A DNA stretch of 38,688 nt from Rhodobacteraceae bacterium UBA1943 (GTDB taxonomy: Bacteria; Pseudomonadota; Alphaproteobacteria; Rhodobacterales; Rhodobacteraceae), in the NCBI GenBank assembly GCA_002336845.1, contig DDEX01000064.1, forward strand, positions 22,573 through 61,260, in the 5' to 3' direction. The notes below the pieces were generated by a model, which was not told where the DNA came from, ran no database searches, and was given only the letters and a program-made list of their open reading frames with translations. A program made the translations under genes and the position numbers. This document shows, one piece after another, positions 29,122 to 37,061 of the stretch (positions are counted from its first letter, which is position 1; every line of letters starts with the position of its first letter).

Positions 29122-29380
29122 GGGTGCCACCGACAACGTGCAGCTGGGGCGTCATATCCAGTTCGAAGCGGGAGAACATCGCTTCGGCCACCTCGCCAAA
29201 TTCGGCGATGTTCGCCTGAAGGTGCCGCACGTCGACGGAATCACCAGCCAGCAGGGTTGCCGCCGCTGCGATCACCACGAGCGAGCCTTTGTCCGTTACC
29301 TCGAACCGGGTCAGCGACAGAAACAGCGTGACCTCTTCTTCGGTCCACTGGCAGCGTTCAAGGCAGTCGATGATCTTCAT
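29111..29380 (-). CDS. hypothetical early protein, 89 residues
   Basis: ATG at 29380 overlaps the preceding stop (ATGA). MKIIDCLERCQWTEEEVTLFLSLTRFEVTDKGSLVVIAAAATLLAGDSVDVRHLQANIAEFGEVAEAMFSRFELD suggests a compact helix bundle. No motif gives a function. Confidence 0.6.
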   Translation of the reverse strand: MKIIDCLERCQWTEEEVTLFLSLTRFEVTDKGSLVVIAAAATLLAGDSVDVRHLQANIAEFGEVAEAMFSRFELDMTPQLHVVGGTHVS

Positions 29381-29751
29381 GGTTTGGTCTCCGGTTTCAG
29401 GGGGTTGAGGGGACAGCGCTGGCACGAACGCCATTGCTTCAGCTTTTCAGGGTTCGAGACGGACATCGGCGCTGCAGCCAGGCTGCGGCACTGATCGAGC
29501 GGGATGCCGCGCCGGACGTGCGGGCACAGCACCTGATCCCTATAGGCCTGCACGACGCGGGCACCGTGCTTGGCGGTGGCGAGGTCAAGGCTTTGCGCCG
29601 GGTAACTTCCTGACAGCAGCATCGAGACGGAAGGGCGTGCCATACCGACCTCGCGAGCGATCTGGCTAACGCTTTTCCCACGCTCGCGCTCGGCCCGCAG
29701 AAGGGCGATCCATTCCAGTTCCGGCTCACCAAGGTTCAGCGCGGGCTGCAT
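29377..29751 (-). CDS. early helix-turn-helix regulator
   Basis: 124 residues. RERGKSVSQIAREVGMARPSVSMLLSGSYPAQ (~23-53) is a clear LacI/XRE-like helix-turn-helix; the C-terminus holds CPHVRRGIPLDQC and CQRCPLN, possible zinc ligands. The ATG at 29751 has a GGGGAGG ribosome site and overlaps the end of the preceding gene by 16 bases. Probably a DNA-binding early protein as found in Mu-like phages after MuB. Confidence 0.7.
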   Translation of the reverse strand: MQPALNLGEPELEWIALLRAERERGKSVSQIAREVGMARPSVSMLLSGSYPAQSLDLATAKHGARVVQAYRDQVLCPHVRRGIPLDQCRSLAAAPMSVSNPEKLKQWRSCQRCPLNPLKPETKP

Positions 29752-30338
29752 GGCACATCCTCCCCGATATTGGGGTCGTGCAGCAGTTTCGCGGCGGCCC
29801 GGAAAATTGGAGGCTTGCGGCCAGTGTTTCGGCGCAGCATGAACACCTTGTATCCGGGGCTGGTCAGCGCAGTGCCCTGCTGCCGGCGCGGCAACTCGAC
29901 GACATAGCCCGCCTCGGTCAGATGCTTGATATAGCGGGCGACATTCGCCCGATCCCGCTCTGTCCCGTCGTTGATGGCCGCATCGATCACGATGTCGCCC
30001 ACCGTGAACCGACGCCGCGCCCGCATTGCCAGCCAGGCCCGGCCGCGCAAGGTGTCGTTGAAAACTGTGACCTTGCGCTTGCCGCCAGCAGGGCCCGAGG
30101 TGATCGTCGCGCCTTCTTCCAGCGCTTTGGCGCCCCAAAGGGTGATCGTGTAGATCCCGGCCCCGCACTCCGACCGGGTAATCCAGCCTCGGACAGCAAG
30201 CTGCGAAGCCGCCTTAGAAACCTGTTTCCGGCTCCGATGAAGCGTGCTGGCGAGATCTTCGATGTGACGGGCTGCGCCGCCCTCCAAGGCACGAAGCAAC
30301 GTCAAGGCAGCCGATCCGGTCTCGGCCTTTTCCATCAT
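29736..30338 (-). CDS. early winged-helix protein
   Basis: 200 residues. Two wHTH-like segments: HIEDLASTLHRSRKQVSKAASQLAVRGWITR (~25-55) and a second around RRFTVGDIVIDAAINDGTERDRANVARYIKHLTEAGYVVELPRR (~110-155). C-terminus YKVFMLRRNTGRKPPIFR. Follows MuB with a 4-base overlap. This gene family sits downstream of MuB in several Mu-like phages and may help target choice or early regulation; exact function unknown. Confidence 0.75.
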   Translation of the reverse strand: MMEKAETGSAALTLLRALEGGAARHIEDLASTLHRSRKQVSKAASQLAVRGWITRSECGAGIYTITLWGAKALEEGATITSGPAGGKRKVTVFNDTLRGRAWLAMRARRRFTVGDIVIDAAINDGTERDRANVARYIKHLTEAGYVVELPRRQQGTALTSPGYKVFMLRRNTGRKPPIFRAAAKLLHDPNIGEDVPCSPR

Positions 30339-31114
30339 GCCGCCTCCGAGTCCGGCACGAGGATTTCCCGGCCCGTGTCACGGTTGCGCATGATGACGCG
30401 GCCAGCCATATCGGCCAGCGTGACGCCATCTTGACCAAGCTCCGCCCGCCGCCCGAAGCGCTCGATATTGGCGATCGCATCAAGAATTTCGCGGTTGTAG
30501 CCCTTCGACAGCTTGGCCACCCAGCCGATCAGATCGGGGGCAACCTTCACCTCGCATCGGCCATGAAACAGGGCCGTGGTGTCCTCGATCGAGGCGGGCA
30601 GGAATTCCACCTTGTTCGGTGCCCGGCTTTCGATCTGGGGGAAGCGCCGCAGGTTGTCGCGCAACCGGCCCATGCCAACCAAGATTGTCGGCATGAACTG
30701 GATATCGCTGATCCCCCGGATCGCCTCCATGATTTCAGCGCGGGACGAGACGAGGTCGCATTCGTCGATCACCAGACCGAAGACCTTGCCTTCCAGCGCC
30801 GCCTGTTCAGCGCGGATTTGCAGCTCCTGGATGACGCGGGCAAAGCGCTCGCGCTTGCCGCGGATGCCCTGGTAGGACACCGATAGCTCGGTCAGCAGAT
30901 CCTGAATGAACCAGCTGTAGTCCCAACCCTTCTGCGCCCGCAGGTAAACGCTGCCTGTCTGGGCGACCCAACGGCTCAGTGTCGTGGTCTTGCCCAAGCC
31001 CGGCTTGCCGTCCACGACGACCATGCAGGCCTCTACAGCGCCGCGCTCGTCGAGCGTCTTCAGCGCCCCCATATAACGCCGGACATTGCTGGTCTCGACA
31101 AAGGTATCCCTCAT
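30335..31114 (-). CDS. MuB-type transposition ATPase
   Basis: 259 residues. AAA+ ATPase with Walker A GKPGLGKTT (36-44), Walker B VIDECD (115-120) and a sensor region (PTILVGMGRLRDNL). MuB coats target DNA, chooses the insertion target, gives immunity near the phage ends and activates MuA. N-terminal VETSNVRRYMGAL precedes the ATPase domain; the C-terminal basic region (KGYNREILDAIANIERFGRRAELGQDG) resembles the DNA-binding domain. Located 30 bases after MuA; its stop overlaps the next gene. Confidence 0.93.
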   Translation of the reverse strand: MRDTFVETSNVRRYMGALKTLDERGAVEACMVVVDGKPGLGKTTTLSRWVAQTGSVYLRAQKGWDYSWFIQDLLTELSVSYQGIRGKRERFARVIQELQIRAEQAALEGKVFGLVIDECDLVSSRAEIMEAIRGISDIQFMPTILVGMGRLRDNLRRFPQIESRAPNKVEFLPASIEDTTALFHGRCEVKVAPDLIGWVAKLSKGYNREILDAIANIERFGRRAELGQDGVTLADMAGRVIMRNRDTGREILVPDSEAA

Positions 31115-31144
31115 TCTTATGCTCTCCTCATTCCACGTTTCTGG

Positions 31145-33394
31145 TCAGGCAGCGGCACGGAGGAGGGTTCGAAGCGCCTCCAAGTCGATGCCTGACATTC
31201 GGAACAGCTCGCGGGCGGCAGGGCGTGACATGCAGTCCTTCAGCACCGCGAGCTGGTTGGGGGTAAGCTCGGCCGGATGGGCCAAAGCCCAGACAGCCAG
31301 CTCTTCGTCAGAGGCAAAGGTCCGACGGCGCACTGGCGCCGGGCCTTCGACCACGTTGATCGGGGCCGGTTCTGGCTCCGGCGTTGGTGTGATGTCGATA
31401 AAGGGCGCGGGGGTCAGCCGCTGCTGTTCGATCATCAGCAGGGCATCGCGTTCGGCCTCGATGGCGTCGCGCTTGCGATCGACCCGCTTCAGGCGCGCGG
31501 CGGATCGGGTCTCCAGCGCCTTCTGCTCGTAGGATAGGGGCACATAGCGCTCGGCGTTCCCGCCAAACCGTGCAACGCAGATCAGTTTGCCCGGCTGGCC
31601 GCTCTCAACATCGAACTCGCGCACCCACACCTGTTCGGCCTGGTGGTAATCGTAACCGACCATGACCTTTTCTTCGTGATAGGCCTCAAGCGCCGGATGG
31701 AAGAAGAAGTTGGTGTTCCACTGGACTTGCGCGCGACGAGCCGTGCGGATTTCGTAAGGCCGGAACAGGTCGTCAGCCTCATCGGGATCGACGCCCACCG
31801 CTTCGAAGCCTGTCGCAACATGGGCCTCCCATGCCTCGACAGGGGTCATGTGACGCTGACGCCCGGTTGCTGGATCTTCAAACTTGGGAAGCCCACGGTG
31901 TTCGCGGCCGTTGTACTCGGCCACCATGGCCTCGCAGAGCCGGACGAACTCCTCCCAGCTTGGCAGAGCGCGGGATTGCCCGAATTGCTTCAGCTCGCCG
32001 CGGGTCAGCTTGTGGATCTTCTGACCGGCTTCCTTGTCCATGTCCGCGCCGATGTAGGTCGGCAGCCGTTTGGCCAGCGTGTCCCAGACGGTGGCATTCG
32101 GGCGCTCGATGCGGCCCTTGGCCTGTGAGCCATAAGGGGCGGCGTGCATCTTGGTGATGCCAAGCCTGCCCATCAGGCCAGAGACATCAGCGTCCATCGC
32201 CTCGTTGCGATAACCGGGGCCACGGTCAACGTAGAAGATCGCCGGAATGCCGTGCCCGACGCAGGCATTGCGCAGCGCCTCGGCCACCGATCGCTGGTTT
32301 TCCGATCTGGCCAGCGAGAGCCCCACGATTTTGCGGGTTACGACATCCAGCACCGTCGTGATTTCGGGCCGGATCGGCAGATTGGTGATTGGATCGGCGA
32401 TTTCGGCGTCGAAAGTCTTGCCGTCAGCCGTGTAGATCGTGGTCGGCCACATATCCTCGGTCGTCCGCGTGACATAGGCCATGCGGGACCGCAGGGTCAG
32501 CAAACCTTCCCGGCCAACCATCTTCTCGATGTTGTTCAGCCGCTTCGAGACGATGTATTCCACCTGGTTCAAAGTCAGGGTCATCGGCTGCAGATCGGAG
32601 CGACCCGCTGCATCCTTGGTATAGGCGCGGTAGGCATCGGCGACCGATGGTTTGCTCGGCTTGGCGTAGAACTTGAGGAACTGCCCGAAGGCCTTGGGAA
32701 GGGGCTGGGCGGTCTTTGGTGGGGTGGGAGACAAGGCCAACACACCGCCTTCGTCCCGTGCCTTGAACCAGGCGTAAATCGTCGCCCGTTTGACCGAGGC
32801 GGCATCCCGCCTGTCATTGGCCCGCCGCAGGCAATCATGGCCCAACTGGAAACCATCGGGCGCGGTCAGGATGAGGCGGCGCGAGAGATCGGCGACTTCG
32901 CGTTCCGTCAGGATTTCCCCAGCATCGCGGAGCTTTTCGATTTTCTGACGCCGGACTGCATCTTCTTGCGCCTCAAGGAAGCGAGTGATGCCCCATGCGC
33001 GGCTCTCGCCGTTGGCGATGGCATAGCCCTCGATCGAAGTCAGGATGACGGCACGGGCCTCCATGACAATGCGGGCCGATGCAGGCAGGCCAGAGGCACG
33101 GATCGCAATTACCCGACGGCTATCAATCTCGCTGGCATCGCTGTGGCGCTGCTGGGCGGCCCCCTTCAGCTTCAACGATTCCAAGGCCCAGCGAAGGGTC
33201 TCTGGCATCAAGCTGAAATGATATTCCAGCCCACCACCGCGCGCGGCGCGCTTTCGGCACAGCGGCGATCCTTCCCAGCCCTTCTCCTTTGCATAGCGGA
33301 TGACACCGCTCTTGGTGGTCGGAAAGGAGGCAACGCCGCGTTCGGCGGCAACGTCGGCAAGCTCTTGTGCATTGAACCATTCACGGGCGGTCAT
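31145..33394 (-). CDS. MuA-type DDE transposase
   Basis: 749 residues. Residues 1-60 form the end-binding helix-turn-helix domain (REWFNAQELADVAAERGVASFP, KGWEGSPL). Residues ~100-310 hold the helical enhancer and end-binding region. The RNase H fold core starts near 315 with catalytic Asp in YTADGKTFD (~324), second Asp in FYVDRGPGYRN (390), and Glu in KGRIERPN (430), the D-D-E triad. C-terminal helices contact MuB and host ClpX in Mu. It cuts the phage ends and joins them to the target in lysogenisation and replicative growth. Start ATG at 33394 overlaps the upstream stop (ATGA) after a GGAAGG ribosome site. Confidence 0.97.
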   Translation of the reverse strand: MTAREWFNAQELADVAAERGVASFPTTKSGVIRYAKEKGWEGSPLCRKRAARGGGLEYHFSLMPETLRWALESLKLKGAAQQRHSDASEIDSRRVIAIRASGLPASARIVMEARAVILTSIEGYAIANGESRAWGITRFLEAQEDAVRRQKIEKLRDAGEILTEREVADLSRRLILTAPDGFQLGHDCLRRANDRRDAASVKRATIYAWFKARDEGGVLALSPTPPKTAQPLPKAFGQFLKFYAKPSKPSVADAYRAYTKDAAGRSDLQPMTLTLNQVEYIVSKRLNNIEKMVGREGLLTLRSRMAYVTRTTEDMWPTTIYTADGKTFDAEIADPITNLPIRPEITTVLDVVTRKIVGLSLARSENQRSVAEALRNACVGHGIPAIFYVDRGPGYRNEAMDADVSGLMGRLGITKMHAAPYGSQAKGRIERPNATVWDTLAKRLPTYIGADMDKEAGQKIHKLTRGELKQFGQSRALPSWEEFVRLCEAMVAEYNGREHRGLPKFEDPATGRQRHMTPVEAWEAHVATGFEAVGVDPDEADDLFRPYEIRTARRAQVQWNTNFFFHPALEAYHEEKVMVGYDYHQAEQVWVREFDVESGQPGKLICVARFGGNAERYVPLSYEQKALETRSAARLKRVDRKRDAIEAERDALLMIEQQRLTPAPFIDITPTPEPEPAPINVVEGPAPVRRRTFASDEELAVWALAHPAELTPNQLAVLKDCMSRPAARELFRMSGIDLEALRTLLRAAA

Positions 33395-33858
33395 TTGCGA
33401 CCTGCCTTCCGGCGCGTGGACAACATTTGCTTGCGCGCTTGCATTTCTTCGATGTGATCGTCGAGCAGCTTTTCTTCGATGATCTCGGCATATTCAGCCT
33501 CGATCACGGTCAGCCCGAACTCGCCAGCAGGGAACCCCAGCAGATCAGTGGCACCCGTGGCCTGCACAAGCCCAAGGAAGGCATCCAGCGGAATACGGTG
33601 ATCTTCAGACCCCTCCGACGACCACTTGTTCAGCATGGCCTCCGACACGGCCCGGCCAAGAAAGGCTGTCATGCGGCGGGCCACTTCAGCCCGGTTCAAC
33701 CCATCCTCTCGGGCATCGCGCAGTGCCTGGGACACAAGCCGCGCGATCTTGTTATCCAGCCGCCCGCGCCCGATGACATCGGTGCTGTAGCCGACCGACA
33801 CCTTGGGCGGCTCCCAGCTGAACAGATCCTTGGTCAAGGCGGGGCGCGGGCGGGTCAT
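33391..33858 (-). CDS. early HTH protein upstream of MuA
   Basis: 155 residues. LNRAEVARRMTAFLGRAVSEAMLNKWSSEGSEDHRIPLDAFLGLVQATG contains a helix-turn-helix-like repeat; the C-terminus is a long charged helix (EKLLDDHIEEMQARKQMLSTRRKAGRK). The same gene lies between a ParB-like gene and the transposase in several Mu-like phages. Likely DNA binding; exact role unknown. TGATG overlap with the ParB-like gene. Confidence 0.75.
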   Translation of the reverse strand: MTRPRPALTKDLFSWEPPKVSVGYSTDVIGRGRLDNKIARLVSQALRDAREDGLNRAEVARRMTAFLGRAVSEAMLNKWSSEGSEDHRIPLDAFLGLVQATGATDLLGFPAGEFGLTVIEAEYAEIIEEKLLDDHIEEMQARKQMLSTRRKAGRK

Positions 33859-34709
33859 CAGATGCGCCCCATCCGGCGCAGCGAGGCAACAACCCGCTCT
33901 TCATTTTCCACCAGCAGACGGTCCAGCGTGTCGTCTGGCAGCTTGGCAAAGCCCTCATGGATGACACGGAACAGCCGTTCATGGGCGTTGGGCTTGATCC
34001 CTCCCTCAATGAACAGCAGGGCCGAGGCGACATTGTCGATTTCGCGGTGTTCGTCGCCCAGGATCAGATCGACAACCTTGATCTGGCGCGTGGCGGGCAG
34101 TTCGGAAATCGCCTTCAGCTCGGTTTGCTTACGGGCGAGATCGCTGCCGCGCAGCCGGGCCCGGACGGTGGGCACGAGGCCAGTCCAAATCTTGACGGCG
34201 AGCTTAATGGCAGCGGGCCCAAGGCCGATCTTGTCGGCCGTGGCGCGGGCGAAGCCCATGATCGGGGTGTCATCCGTGGCAAGAGCCAAACTTTGGCTCT
34301 TGCCACCAGTATGCTGATTTCCCCGATCCCCTCCGTGGCGAGCTTGCGGATACATCCGCTCCCAGACCTGCTTCAGCTCATAGAGGTGGTGGCAGCGGTC
34401 CAGCGCGATCAGCTCGTTACGGCCAAGGTTCTCCATCACCTCCTGCAGCCGGGCCTGATCATCGGTCTCGGCGGTCGAAACCACCGCCGCGATGGTCTCA
34501 CGGTCGCCCATGAAAAGGTGGGCATAATAGCGATGCAGGCCCGCGATCAGGCTGTAACGATCGCCGATCTGGCGAACGGTGATCGGGTTCAACAGACCCT
34601 GTTCGCGGATGATGTCTTTCAGGGCCTCGGCCCAGACGGCATCAAAATCGCGGGCCCGGTTTTCGGGCACATCAATGGCATCAAGGCGCAATTCGGGAAG
34701 GAAGGTCAT
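33858..34709 (-). CDS. ParB/Srx-fold protein
   Basis: 283 residues. N-terminal ParB/sulfiredoxin domain: LRLDAIDVPENRARDFDAVWAEALKDIIREQGLLNPITVRQIGDRYSLIAGLHRYYAHLFMG (LIAGLHR is the conserved loop), then QEVMENLGRNELIALDRCHHLYELKQ. The C-terminal half is helical. ParB-like proteins of Mu-like phages bind or cleave DNA; some bind CTP, but the key residues cannot be judged here. Starts right after the coiled-coil gene and reads into the HTH and transposase genes. Confidence 0.87.
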   Translation of the reverse strand: MTFLPELRLDAIDVPENRARDFDAVWAEALKDIIREQGLLNPITVRQIGDRYSLIAGLHRYYAHLFMGDRETIAAVVSTAETDDQARLQEVMENLGRNELIALDRCHHLYELKQVWERMYPQARHGGDRGNQHTGGKSQSLALATDDTPIMGFARATADKIGLGPAAIKLAVKIWTGLVPTVRARLRGSDLARKQTELKAISELPATRQIKVVDLILGDEHREIDNVASALLFIEGGIKPNAHERLFRVIHEGFAKLPDDTLDRLLVENEERVVASLRRMGRI

Positions 34710-34710
34710 T

Positions 34711-34863
34711 TCAGCTCGCGTTGGGCGTGGGGGATTTCGGGGTCAGGGCGGCGACCTGCCGCTCCAGCTCGGCGACCCTGCGGCGCAGGGCCTCGTTCTC
34801 GGCCTCAAGAACCGTGATGCGCGCTGAACTGGGCGGCATTGGCTGGCGGTACTGGTGGATCAT
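34711..34863 (-). CDS. short coiled-coil early protein
   Basis: 50 residues; ATG at 34863 behind GGTGGTG. SARITVLEAENEALRRRVAELERQVAAL is a perfect heptad leucine zipper. A frame continues upstream but without protein-like content. It is the first gene of the transposition operon on this side of the + strand cargo gene; possibly a partner of the ParB-like protein. Confidence 0.6.
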   Translation of the reverse strand: MIHQYRQPMPPSSARITVLEAENEALRRRVAELERQVAALTPKSPTPNAS

Positions 34864-34891
34864 GCGGGCACCACCGATCGCGGCCGGATGA

Positions 34892-34919
34892 TTGCCGCCT
34901 GCAAGATGTGTGCTAGGCT
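34892..34919 (+). promoter_or_regulatory. weak promoter candidate for the zinc-ribbon gene
   Basis: TTGCCG, 16 bases, TAGGCT, with the start codon 76 bases downstream. The -10 is poor; given only because the gene faces away from all neighbours and needs its own promoter. Confidence 0.25.
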
Positions 34920-34995
34920 GGCGCTGCCGGGCGGCGTGCAACCACCGCCCGGCAACTTCACCCTCGACCGAACCAACCAGCCAAGGACAATACGA

Positions 34996-35508
34996 ATGAC
35001 CGACATTTCAACGCTCCTCGGCTATGTGGGCACAGCGACGTCCAGCATCGTTGGCGCCACCGAGGCGGGAAAAAATCTCAAGCAGCTTTTTGGTCGATCG
35101 GAAGTCGACGTCACCGCGTCGAAGCAGCTCGTTCTCGACCTCCTGGACAAGCTGATCGACGCCAAGTCTGCACAGATGGAGATACAGGAGGGCGTTTTGG
35201 CGCTTCAGCGCGAGTTGCAACAGCGGGATCAGTTTGAGGCAGACCTTGTGCGTTACGAACTTCGCGATACGGGGCGCGGCGCGATGGTCTACAGACTCAA
35301 GAGCGACCACAGTGGCGGTCAGCCCGAACACAGCATATGCCCAGCCTGCGTGGCGAAGCGCGTAAAGTCGATCCTCCAGCCAGCCACCGGCCGGCTGAAT
35401 TGCCTGCAATGCCCCATCTGCCGCGCCGAGTTCCTTGCCGACCGTGGCCAGAACAGCGACATCATGGTGATTTCGGGCAGATCGACCCGGGACTTCAGCG
35501 GTTTCTGA
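34996..35508 (+). CDS. zinc-ribbon cargo gene, unknown function
   Basis: 170 residues; the ATG at 34996 has AAGGA eight bases upstream, so it is preferred over an earlier in-frame start. Residues 1-75: helical, with MTDISTLLGYVGTATSSIVGATEAGKNLKQLFG and a coiled coil LDLLDKLIDAKSAQMEIQEGVLALQRELQQRDQF. Residues ~80-105: strand unit RYELRDTGRGAMVYRLK. C-terminus: two CxxC pairs (C115/C118, C139/C142) forming a zinc ribbon. This 'helical anchor, then RYEL...vY.LK, then zinc ribbon' layout is common in bacterial and prophage hypothetical proteins without known role. It lies between Ner/membrane gene and the transposition operon, converging with the former. The opposite strand also carries a long open frame, rejected as a shadow. 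Confidence 0.85.
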   Translation: MTDISTLLGYVGTATSSIVGATEAGKNLKQLFGRSEVDVTASKQLVLDLLDKLIDAKSAQMEIQEGVLALQRELQQRDQFEADLVRYELRDTGRGAMVYRLKSDHSGGQPEHSICPACVAKRVKSILQPATGRLNCLQCPICRAEFLADRGQNSDIMVISGRSTRDFSGF

Positions 35509-35525
35509 TTTCAACTGATGCGACA

Positions 35526-35696
35526 TCACGGCACCGCCTGCATCAGCTCGTCGGCGCCGGTCGGCAGACCAATACCGCTCGCAGCCCAAAAGCCACCGAA
35601 CACCAGCAGGAACAGGGCGACAGCGCCCAGGATGTCGTCGACTCGGGCGAAAATGTTGTCCAAGGACTGGCGGCTCTTTGACAGCTTCGCGGTCAT
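35526..35696 (-). CDS. small single-pass membrane protein
   Basis: 56 residues, ATG at 35696 overlapping the Ner stop (ATGA). A basic start (MTAKLSKSRQSLDNIFARVDD), one hydrophobic segment ILGAVALFLLVFGGFWAASGIG (22-43), and a short acidic tail. It is translated with Ner, so it would be made at once after infection; superinfection exclusion is a common job for such proteins but no sequence motif supports it. Confidence 0.65.
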   Translation of the reverse strand: MTAKLSKSRQSLDNIFARVDDILGAVALFLLVFGGFWAASGIGLPTGADELMQAVP

Positions 35697-35989
35697 GCGA
35701 CCCTCCGCTTGTCAGCTTCCCGCGCCGCTTTTGCCCTTGCTATGGCAGCCTCGTTCTCCGCAGATAGAAGGGGAGACTTTCTGATGGGGTAGCGATCCGG
35801 GAAAAGCTCGTCGACAGGCACTTCAAGAAACTCGGAGAGCGCCCTCTCGGCGGCGCGAACCGTCTTGTTCCAGACGTGCCGGAATTGACTGGGTGAAATC
35901 CCCTTGAGTTCGGCCAGGCCATTCATGGTCATGCCGCGCTCTTCGAGGGCGCATTTGATCCTGGCTTTGGTCCAGGGCTGCTTCGCCAT
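35693..35989 (-). CDS. ner: Ner-like early regulator
   Basis: 98 residues from the ATG at 35989. WTKARIKCALEERGMTMNGLAELKGISPSQFRHVWNKTVRAAERALSEFLEVPVDELFPDRYP is the Ner/Nlp helix-turn-helix with the family's typical 'FPDRY' end. In Mu, Ner represses both early and repressor promoters after early transcription begins. Position, first leftward gene facing the repressor, is standard. It is preceded by an inverted repeat that could be its operator. The longer frame upstream reads through that operator and is not used. Confidence 0.9.
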   Translation of the reverse strand: MAKQPWTKARIKCALEERGMTMNGLAELKGISPSQFRHVWNKTVRAAERALSEFLEVPVDELFPDRYPIRKSPLLSAENEAAIARAKAAREADKRRVA

Positions 35990-36008
35990 CGGCGGTCTCC
36001 TGCAGGGG

Positions 36009-36030
36009 GCGGATTGTTGACGCAATCCGC
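36009..36030. promoter_or_regulatory. operator-like inverted repeat before ner
   Basis: GCGGATTG (36009-36016), six bases, CAATCCGC (36023-36030): a perfect 8-bp dyad 20 bases before ner. Related half sites occur at CGATCCGCC (36058-36066) and AGCGGACTA (36092-36100). Together they suggest cooperative binding of the repressor or Ner in this 142-bp control region. Confidence 0.6.
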
Positions 36031-36086
36031 CTTTTGTTGGCTCGATATTCGCAACAGCGATCCGCCTTGGCGGGGCGCATAGGTAA

Positions 36087-36115
36087 GGGATAGCGGACTA
36101 TCTCCGTTTTGTAAA
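36087..36115 (-). promoter_or_regulatory. early promoter candidate (PE)
   Basis: On the minus strand: TTTACA, 17 bases, TATCCC; downstream lie half-operators and ner. One half site overlaps the -10, consistent with repression. Confidence 0.45.
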
Positions 36116-36131
36116 CGGTGATTGTGCGTTA

Positions 36132-36665
36132 ATGGTAATGGCTCGTCCTTCGATTGCAAAAACAGAGTTTGCTCAGCGCCTAACTGCGGTGCGCGAGGCA
36201 CTTGGCTTCCGCGAAAGAAAGCCATTTGCGTCTAAGCTGGACATGCACCCCGATACCCTCGGCGGTTATGAACGTGGTGACACGATGCCTGATTTCAGTT
36301 TTCTGACGCGCTATAAGCGCGAGTTCTCAGTTAATCTGGACTGGCTGATCACGGGGGAAGGGACGATGTTCACCTCCGCAGCCGAACTGGTTCGGCAAGC
36401 ATCTTTTGAAGGCACCGGGGACAGAATGGGCAGCGAACGCCCGAGCCTTACAGCCTTGGAACATGTGCGCGCGGTCGAGCATCGCGCCACACACTCCGTC
36501 GATCTCGTGCGGCTCGAGGCCGCAATCGAGGCGGTGGAAGAGGGGCTGGATGGGCGCCGAGTCGCGCCCAAAATTAAGGCCGAGTTAACGATCGCCGCAT
36601 ACGACTTGTTAACCGATTCTTCGGCGGAGGTCCGCGCTCGGGTGATCCGCCTGGTCAAAGGGTAA
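36132..36665 (+). CDS. XRE-family lysogeny repressor (c)
   Basis: 177 residues (ATG at 36132 or 36138; no ribosome site, perhaps leaderless). Residues 8-60: FAQRLTAVREALGFRERKPFASKLDMHPDTLGGYERGDTMPDFSFLTRYKREFSVNLDWLITGEG is a standard XRE helix-turn-helix with the 'WLITGEG' end. C-terminus is a helical oligomerisation part (VDLVRLEAAIEAVEEGLDG, IKAELTIAAYDLLTD) without a LexA/S24 protease, so induction is unlikely to use RecA autocleavage. It faces ner across the operator and is the repressor that keeps the prophage silent. Confidence 0.88.
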   Translation: MVMARPSIAKTEFAQRLTAVREALGFRERKPFASKLDMHPDTLGGYERGDTMPDFSFLTRYKREFSVNLDWLITGEGTMFTSAAELVRQASFEGTGDRMGSERPSLTALEHVRAVEHRATHSVDLVRLEAAIEAVEEGLDGRRVAPKIKAELTIAAYDLLTDSSAEVRARVIRLVKG

Positions 36666-36675
36666 CAGGTGACAG

Positions 36676-37035
36676 ATGCCTCCGCATGAAGAAGCAAAGG
36701 ACAAGATTGCCAGGCTGATCCGCGAGGCGATTCCTGCCGCCCCACAGTTGGGCAACGGCTTGGTCGTGATCTCAAGCGGCAGATCGAATCTCAACATCGT
36801 CGCTGGGGGGAACGTGACCAGCATCACCGTTGAAGGGGCAGGGCCGGTGTTGCCTCCACCCCGGAAGGCGATGATAGACAGGGCTGCCATCGTTCGCCGT
36901 ATCGAGGCGACATCACGCCGCCTTGGCGACCCGATGCTGCACATACCGTTCATCAGGACGGTCTTTAAGACGGAAGAACTCGGCCACCTGACCGACGACC
37001 AGCTTGAGCGGGTCAGCAGGTGGCTTGGGCAGTAA
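36676..37035 (+). CDS. repressor-linked protein, unknown function
   Basis: 119 residues, ten bases after the repressor stop, so in its transcript. N-terminal helix (KDKIARLIREAIPAA), a glycine-rich strand turn (NIVAGGNVTSITVEG), and a C-terminal helix pair (RAAIVRRIEATSRRLGDPMLHIPFIRTVFKTEELGHLTDDQLERVSRWLG). The C-terminal pattern, 'lg.p....pF.r..F....l..Lt..ql..v..wl', recurs in phage proteins near repressors. Possible cofactor or antirepressor; no proof. Confidence 0.65.
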   Translation: MPPHEEAKDKIARLIREAIPAAPQLGNGLVVISSGRSNLNIVAGGNVTSITVEGAGPVLPPPRKAMIDRAAIVRRIEATSRRLGDPMLHIPFIRTVFKTEELGHLTDDQLERVSRWLGQ

Positions 37036-37061
37036 TCTTTGGCATCTGATAGGAGACATCC

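Noticed and set aside
32144..33457. + strand frame of 437 codons opposite MuA
   Set aside because: Antisense of a certain transposase gene; no protein-like pattern.
35008..35589. Minus-strand frame opposite the zinc-ribbon gene, with a start overlapping the membrane gene stop
   Set aside because: The coupling looks tempting, but the + strand frame has a clear ribosome site, coiled coil and zinc ribbon, while this one has no domain pattern.
36017..36049. TTGACG box as -35 of the repressor promoter
   Set aside because: The nearest -10-like sequence (GATATT) is 21 bases away; spacing is too long, and the box lies inside the inverted-repeat spacer.
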